From Nemertoderma westbladi (taxonomy: Eukaryota > Xenacoelomorpha > Nemertodermatida > Nemertodermatidae), in the NCBI GenBank assembly GCA_032718475.1, contig JAUCBJ010006766.1:110075-174074 (forward strand): 64,000 nucleotides of DNA, in the 5' to 3' direction. Positions 58,901 through 64,000 of the stretch are shown here, piece by piece. The notes under the pieces are model-generated. The model saw only the letters and a list, made by a program, of their open reading frames with translations, searched no databases and was not told where the DNA came from. How positions within the stretch are numbered: the stretch's first letter is position 1; each line of letters opens with the position of its first letter. A program made the translations under genes and the position numbers.

Positions 58901-61900
58901 GAGTAGCGCCCACCCCTACCCTCGGGTAGCAGATAAGAGTAGCGCCCACCCCTACCTTCGGGTAGCAGATAGGAGTAGCGAACACCCCTACCCACGGGTA
59001 GCAGATAGGAGTAGCGTCCACCCCTACCTTTGGGTAGCAGATAGAAGTAGCGCCCACCCCTAACTTCGGGTAGCAGATAGGAGTAGCGCCTACCCTCACC
59101 CTCGGGTAGCAGCTATCGAAGGAGTATATTTGTATTGTTACCTTTCAGGGCAAGAAGTACAGATTGTTGACTTTCAGTCATTCTACTCCATACTGTGTAG
59201 GTGTTAGGTATTCTGCTGTTTCGGTACCAGTTTCCACAAGAGTATCTGTATAGGTCGTTGCACGGGTCAGCAGTGGTATCCATACTCTCCAGCATTGTGT
59301 TAGCGGCGGAAATGCAGGTTGGTGTTAGGCAAACATCTTTTGTAAAGTTTCCTGAGATAGATAAGTTGGGGCTGACAGTTTGGTGCTTTATATTTTAGCG
59401 CCTAGCAAACTTTAAACATACAGTAAAATATTGTCTATCTACAGTAAGTGTCGCTGGAACTATTATAGTAAAAACTGATATCAGACATTAGTAGGTTTTA
59501 TATGTTAGAAAAGTTAAAGAAAAAAAATAAAGAAATGTAAGAAAATAATGTTGTTGTTGCTGGGCCACCTTAATCTTATGGTTCAGATCGCACTTTCTGA
59601 AAATGCCATTGTCTAAATTTATTATTTTTGTAACTAACGTCTCTCTAACGTCGCATTTAACATGGAAACTGAAAGTAGAACAATGTAGGCTAATTAGGAT
59701 GCAGAGTAAAGCAGGTCAGTGGGGGTTGGGAGAAGTAGAACTCTCAATTCGAGAATATTGGATGGATCTTTCATCGTTTGTGGTTTTGTGAAACTGAAAC
59801 AGTTTAAGGCTTTATGTCCTCCGCCTTGGCTCTGACCAAACTTAGGCCCGGTCAAACCCTATCGACTGACAGGTAAGTACACATTTTTAAATTAATTGAT
59901 AGCCTATTCAATACAAATTGATTATTAAAAAAATATTAATAAGAAATAAAAAAACTCACTCCTAAAAAAAGCTCAACATCAAACAAATAATTTTCGCTCA
60001 TATAAAAGTTGGCGATTCCAAAATCGTTGTTACATGATAAGAAACTTTCCATTTTTTACCTATCGGTACCCAGCCATGCTATACTGCTGTCACATACCTA
60101 ACGGTACCCACCCACCCATGCTATACTTGTATACTGTACACTGCTGTTACATACCTACCAGACCCACCCATGCTATACTGCTGTCCCACATGATGGTTTT
60201 TCTTACCTTTGGCTATTAGATGCAGACAAAGGAGTACAACGCAGAGAGTGAACAACGTTACAGTTGCTATTGTCAGGATTCTTTCTAGAAGTGAGCCTGT
60301 ACGAAATCGTTGTTTCTTGGTAACCGTCACATCTATTGGCGACGAGCCTGCAGGCAATATTTATTGTTGAAATTCAAGTCCTGAATTCGTCGTAAATTTG
60401 ATTTACATTAAGCAATGCTCTAGGGTTGGTGCGCGAAAAATTGTTTGGATAAAAACAAATGAATAAGGGTTAACAAGGTGCCCTGAATCGAGTGGCGGGG
60501 TGTTTTTTTGTAAAACAACGAGGAAACGGTCGAAATCGGTTTGAAAATTGATGTGATTGGTTGCTACATATTTGACGTCATTACGCAATGATCTGATAAT
60601 TTGTTATCTTGGTTTCTATGGAGAGAGATTTTCGATCGATTCAAATACACATTAAATCTCAATCATTTCACGTTCAAGCATAAAAAAATTCGTTCACTTG
60701 AGGGTGAACGGACAAAGCCTGTGTGTTGGTCCATTATGTATGCTAAGGACAAAACTGTTAGCTAATTAAAATTAGGAAAAAGAAATGAAAATTTACAGAA
60801 ATTGGAAAACAAGTAAAAAAGGAAATTGGATTTCTATTTTTATTAATTACCGGTATTTTATTATTATTTTAATTTTTATTATAATTATTTGTACAGATGT
60901 AAATAATATCGCGACAACAAATGGCGCAGGGTGACATATTTTTCAGATCGCAGTACGACATATTTTAATTCTCCTGAGTGTTCCTTAGGCATACTGTGTA
61001 CCAACAAATAAGCGTAAAAACCAATTTTTCAACTCAATTTCAGTTTCTCGATATCCATCAATCAGAATGTCTGAATTTCGCTTCCGAGAATTTGTGGGGA
61101 AGGTACGTGTCCGTGCGTGCGTACGTACGTAGGTGTGTGGTCCGTTTATTTTTATAATAATAAAAAAAATTTTAATAATTGGTCTCAATCACTCAAACTC
61201 AGGGACGCCTCTATAACCCTCAACGTAGATAATAAGAAGGCACGCTATGGAAAAATGCTCAAACTAAAAAAGATAAGAGAAAAGGAAAAAATATGACCGC
61301 AGCGATATAACTTTCAATAATAAAAAAAATGGAACGCAGATTTTCAAATATCAAAATTTTTAATTAATTTTGAAATATACTAGTTAACGCGCTAATTTCT
61401 GCATGTTGTACAGTACAGGCCACCAGAAAACGCAGATTTGTACAATTGTGAACACATTTTATCAAATGTGTACCAGTGTAATGTAATGTTGTTGAACGGG
61501 ACAATTGAACATAATTGAACATAATTGAATTGGCAACAACCAAAATTTTTTCGCCAAAGGATACAATTGAATACTTTTGAAACGCTTAGAGTTATCTTAG
61601 TAATCTGGAAACTCTCTGTAGTTTGCCGCTAACTGTCACTCACTGCAGCTGGAAATGTGATAATGATATTGTTTACCTTTATAGTGTGCGGTTAATAGTG
61701 TCTAGTAGGCAGGCCTATAGTTAGTGATGTTAAGGCATCTTCTGGTGTTTCTCTGTGCCCTCTCGGTGTCAGACTAATGGCGCGACATCTCCCTGCACTA
61801 AATTAATTATTCAATGGTCTAGGCTCCTCCATCCACTATACCCATCCACTCCATGAACCTCCATGTGGTCTTGTATGTAGTTCTCTCTCTACCAATACAG

Positions 61901-62299
61901 CCCATGTCCGCAATGTTACGCCCTGGGGGCTCTCTCATCTACCTGATATCAGACATACAGGCGCACCGCACAGAAAGCCTTTGTCGGTCCCAGCAAGTTT
62001 AGCCTCCTGCTGTGTGATCAAGAAGCCAACTCGCTACAACCTGCCAATCAGATGACTTGAACAAATGTGTTCACATGTGATCACATTGGATGAAATCTGC
62101 TTTTTCTGGTGGCCTGTCGTATGTTATAACTTTTGTATTTATAATAAATTAAAATTTCACGAATTTACACTTACAACGAGCTCCAATGGTAGCGTCTAGA
62201 GATATCGATTCCTCCAAATTATCTTTATGAATGTGATTGGTTGGCATATTGAAGCAGTTTGGGTTGTCTAACCAATGGGGGCTGTTGTAAGACTGGTAA
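55923..62299 (-). CDS. M13 metallopeptidase (neprilysin/ECE-like), N-terminal exons only
   Basis: Four exons join in one frame (657 bp, 219 codons): 62299-62175, 60347-60207, 59351-59142 and 56103-55923. All are flanked by AG acceptors and GT donors (GTAAGT, GTAAGA, GTAACA, GTATGT), and every junction is in phase 1. Exon 1 is a cytoplasmic segment. Exon 2 adds basic residues and a signal-anchor (ILTIATVTLFTLCVVLLCL), giving a type II membrane topology. Exon 3 has CLTPTC and DPCNDLYRYSCGNWY, the conserved disulfide/N-terminal signature of M13 peptidases. Exon 4 continues with DYYAACMNTS and LGGFPMLDGWYW. Family role: zinc-dependent cleavage of extracellular peptides. The catalytic HEXXH part is not in the window, and exons before 62299 are also missing. 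Introns hold a minisatellite, a SINE, a hAT-like element and a solo LTR. Confidence 0.9.
56259..56400 (+). repeat. tRNA-derived SINE in M13 intron
   Basis: A box TAGCTCAGTTGG (56267-56278) and B box GGTTCAAGCC (about 56310) are well spaced, but the acceptor stem does not pair, so it is a SINE head and not a functional tRNA. The body contains GTCGATAAAATGAGTACCAG, a motif known to me from molluscan and other invertebrate SINEs. It runs straight into the 36-bp minisatellite, whose first unit begins at the SINE tail. Confidence 0.7.
56396..59110. repeat. 36-bp minisatellite, about 75 copies, filling an M13 intron
   Basis: The unit begins GGGTAGCAGATAGGAGTAGC and continues GCCCACCCCTACCTTC. Because 36 is a multiple of three, several frames stay open for 390-490 codons with 12-residue repeats; these are artefacts. 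Each junction between units gives CTACC-TTCG-GGTAG, a 5-bp hairpin with a UUCG loop on the plus strand. Variants (CTTGGG, CTCGGG, TAGGAGATAGGGG, TGTACTTTCG, TAACTTCG) define higher-order blocks, e.g. a repeated 4-5 unit block between 56400 and 57780 and a different set from 57780 to 59110. Confidence 0.95.
59352..60206. other. M13 intron between signature exon and membrane exon
   Basis: The donor GTAAGA is at 60206-60201 and the acceptor CTCAG at 59356-59352 on the minus strand. The interior is AT-rich. The motif CATGCTATACT(G/T) with CTGCTGT recurs three times at 60075-60185. No gene seen. Confidence 0.6.
60348..61415. other. M13 intron, left part
   Basis: Non-coding AT-rich sequence. A CGTGCGTACGTACGT-like alternating stretch is at about 61110-61130. 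Nothing else that I can support. Confidence 0.45.
61416..62116. mobile_element. hAT-like non-autonomous DNA transposon (about 700 bp) in M13 intron
   Basis: The left end CAGGCCACCAGAAAACGCAG (61416-61435) is matched by its near-perfect reverse complement at 62098-62116 (CTTTTTCTGGTGGCCTG). A second inverted pair of AATGTG/CACATT words lies inside. CAGG...CCTG ends are typical of hAT elements. A clear 8-bp duplication is not present at the flanks, and there is no transposase frame. It lies 58 bp from the donor of the exon at 62175-62299. Confidence 0.65.
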
Positions 62300-64000
62300 C
62301 TGAAACAAAAATGAAAAAATGCATACCGGGAACGTATTGATTAATTAAAAGAATGACAATTAACCTAAAGATAGAGAGAAAAAACATTGTTTAAAGTAAA
62401 CAAATTACATCGCAGGGGCTGTACAATTAAAAAATATAATATGTTGGAGGATGTTTAACTCCTTTGCCTACTAACACTTAAAAAAGGCGCCACACTGCCG
62501 CTTTTTAAATCTAAATAATCCAGGTTCATTAAGGCGGCAGTGTGCCGTCTTTATATAATTATAAGTTAACCCCCAGGGCGGCAGAGTGCCGCCTTTACAT
62601 ATATTATCCTGTCCCCCATCAAGGGCGGCACTTGTTTTGAGGTTAGGACCTACTTTAAATTACACAATTTATGAAAATTAATTACAAGTTAGCCAATATT
62701 ATGTTACAAATGATTAAAGCGGCAATGTGCCGCCCATGGAGTTTAAGGGTGAAAGATTTAAGAAATTTAAGTATGATAAAAGGCGACAGTGTGCCGCCTT
62801 TGGGGGTAAGATAAGTAATAATATGGTTATCCTCTTTATATAAAATTCTCCGGTAGGCCTACGACAAGAAAGTAAATCTTGGTCCGATCAAATATCATTT
62901 TCTCGTTCCTTTGGTACGTAAAGGATTGCTTTATTTTAGGTAAGATCATCCTTCATCTTGTTAATAATAGAAACTAAACAATTTACATTTGAAAAAATGG
63001 TATAAATCTATTCCACGTCCCCCTTGAGTTATGGATATATTCGCTGTGAAATGACATTCGCTGAATACTATAGTGGTGCGGTGGTCGCAAAAAATAATTA
63101 TCAATTATTTAAATCTGTGATTTAAGCCTAATACAGTATAACTATGCTGAAATTTGGATAATATTATCTGACTCTTCAAATAATTCAATGTTTGAAATTA
63201 ATATGTTGTTTTTGTGGATTTAGACACAATGTAGACTTATCATTATACTGTAGGTATGTACACTAACTGTACGTTTCATTTGCACAGTATTTATTCTTGT
63301 TGAGAAACATTCACAGTGTAGGCCCTATTTAATCTAAATATAAATTGTCTGTTTGTCTGACACACACTATAATACTGTAATAATAAAATGCATCTCTATA
63401 ACGCCAAATTTACAACATAGAGAAGTAAGCTAAGGCGCATTAAGTTAGATTAACGTATATACAGGTCCCCCCAAGTATACTGTAGTATGCCTAATATAAA
63501 AAAAAAAAAGTTCGTTAGTATAGTCCTGGTGCGGTAAGTAGAGTTATTTTCAATAGTAGAACGCTGGAGATTACTTGTATGCGTTTTTAAAAATAATTAA
63601 TAATAATAATAATAATTAATAATAATTAAACAAATAATTGTGGTACAGTTATACACTCGAAACAATATCCATGAATACAGATTGTTAAAAACGTCTCGCC
63701 CTGAACCTAATAAACAGAGCAGTCGGAATTCCTCCAGTTTGCCGCTAGAGGGTGAAATATCTGAAAGTAAACATATCTCATTTTGGGTTTAAAATCATTT
63801 TCAGCTGGTATTCGGTGGGGCGTTGGCGCGAATTTTGTTTTTATTGATATTTTGCGAATTTTGTTCCATTGGGTAGGGAACTATTAAGGGATACGGTAAT
63901 AAATTATATTCAATTATTGTGAACTTTGTTAAAATCGTGGCGAACATTGTTACTTTGAATTCGTGCTATAGCAGTAATTCACTTCTTTACCAACACCCCC
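62300..64000. other. Upstream non-coding part of the M13 gene region
   Basis: No exon recognised on the minus strand beyond the acceptor at 62300-62302. Contents: the palindrome cluster at 62480-62802, AT-rich sequence, a 12-base A run at 63499-63510 and an AAT microsatellite at 63587-63625. It may be intron or 5' flank. Confidence 0.45.
62480..62802. repeat. Cluster of short GC-rich palindromes
   Basis: Six related sites at about 62480-62506, 62530-62552, 62574-62597, 62621-62632 (half site), 62714-62736 and 62777-62802. The core is GGCGGCA, two to four bases, TGCCGCC, usually within AAA...TTT, so each can form a hairpin of 7-11 bp. The spacers are AT-rich and unrelated to each other. Confidence 0.85.

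Noticed and set aside
56312-59099. Three long minus-strand frames (about 390-490 codons) with 12-residue repeats such as VGVGATPICYPK
   Set aside because: They are a by-product of the 36-bp minisatellite, whose length is a multiple of three. Several frames are open at once, and the array lies between two spliced M13 exons.
59603-59791. 62-codon + strand frame inside the M13 intron
   Set aside because: Short, no domain, opposite strand to the gene and without splice support.

Overview
The window looks like genomic DNA of a marine invertebrate. Evidence: genes split by GT/AG introns, BEL/Pao and non-LTR retroelements, a SINE with a tRNA-like head, many minisatellites, and an abundance of the palindromes ACCGGT and AGGCCT. 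The SINE body carries a motif I associate with molluscan and other marine-invertebrate SINEs, but the phylum is not settled by the sequence. There is no prokaryotic gene organisation.

Layout. (1) 1-2884: four phase-compatible exons (257-2774, + strand) of an unrecognised host gene, with an inverted GC-rich minisatellite in its first intron. (2) 2885-49075: a 46-kb transposon island of two giant BEL/Pao LTR retroelements in opposite, tail-to-tail orientation. Copy 1 (+, 2885-30863) has a complete 5' LTR and a 105-bp remnant of its 3' LTR. Copy 2 (-, 30864-49075) has both LTRs. Copy 1 is split by an 11.8-kb SGNH/endonuclease/RT non-LTR element (17477-29316, +), itself split by a 5.2-kb second non-LTR element (about 18373-23560, -). 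(3) 49076-55922: a 73-bp minisatellite, a SINE-like fragment, a 2.1-kb element with long imperfect inverted repeats, and a solo LTR of the same BEL family flanked by the 5-bp duplication ATTGA. (4) 55923-62299: four exons (- strand) of an M13 (neprilysin/endothelin-converting-enzyme type) membrane metallopeptidase. One intron is filled by a 2.7-kb, 36-bp-unit minisatellite and another holds a hAT-like non-autonomous element. (5) 62300-64000: non-coding, with a cluster of short GC palindromes.

The most unusual item is the BEL/Pao family itself. Reassembled conceptually it is about 18.8 kb: LTR (1.2-1.3 kb), a 2.2-kb leader, gag-protease-RT-RNase H-integrase, a 1.6-kb structured spacer, then a separate ORF of about 1417 codons ('ORF-X') in the envelope position, a purine tract and the LTR. 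ORF-X has no membrane signature. It has a coiled-coil region, a Cys/His cluster near residue 230, three CX2C...H...C knuckles (the last a canonical CCHC) and a basic tail, so it resembles a second nucleic-acid-binding, Gag-like protein. I do not recognise its long central domain. Both copies preserve it, while their gag-pol regions are broken at different places: copy 1 lost the protease, copy 2 lost most of RNase H.

The two host genes run toward each other into the island and neither is completed in the window. Either the island interrupts or replaced their 3' parts, the genes are nested over long distances, or the assembly joins non-adjacent sequence here.
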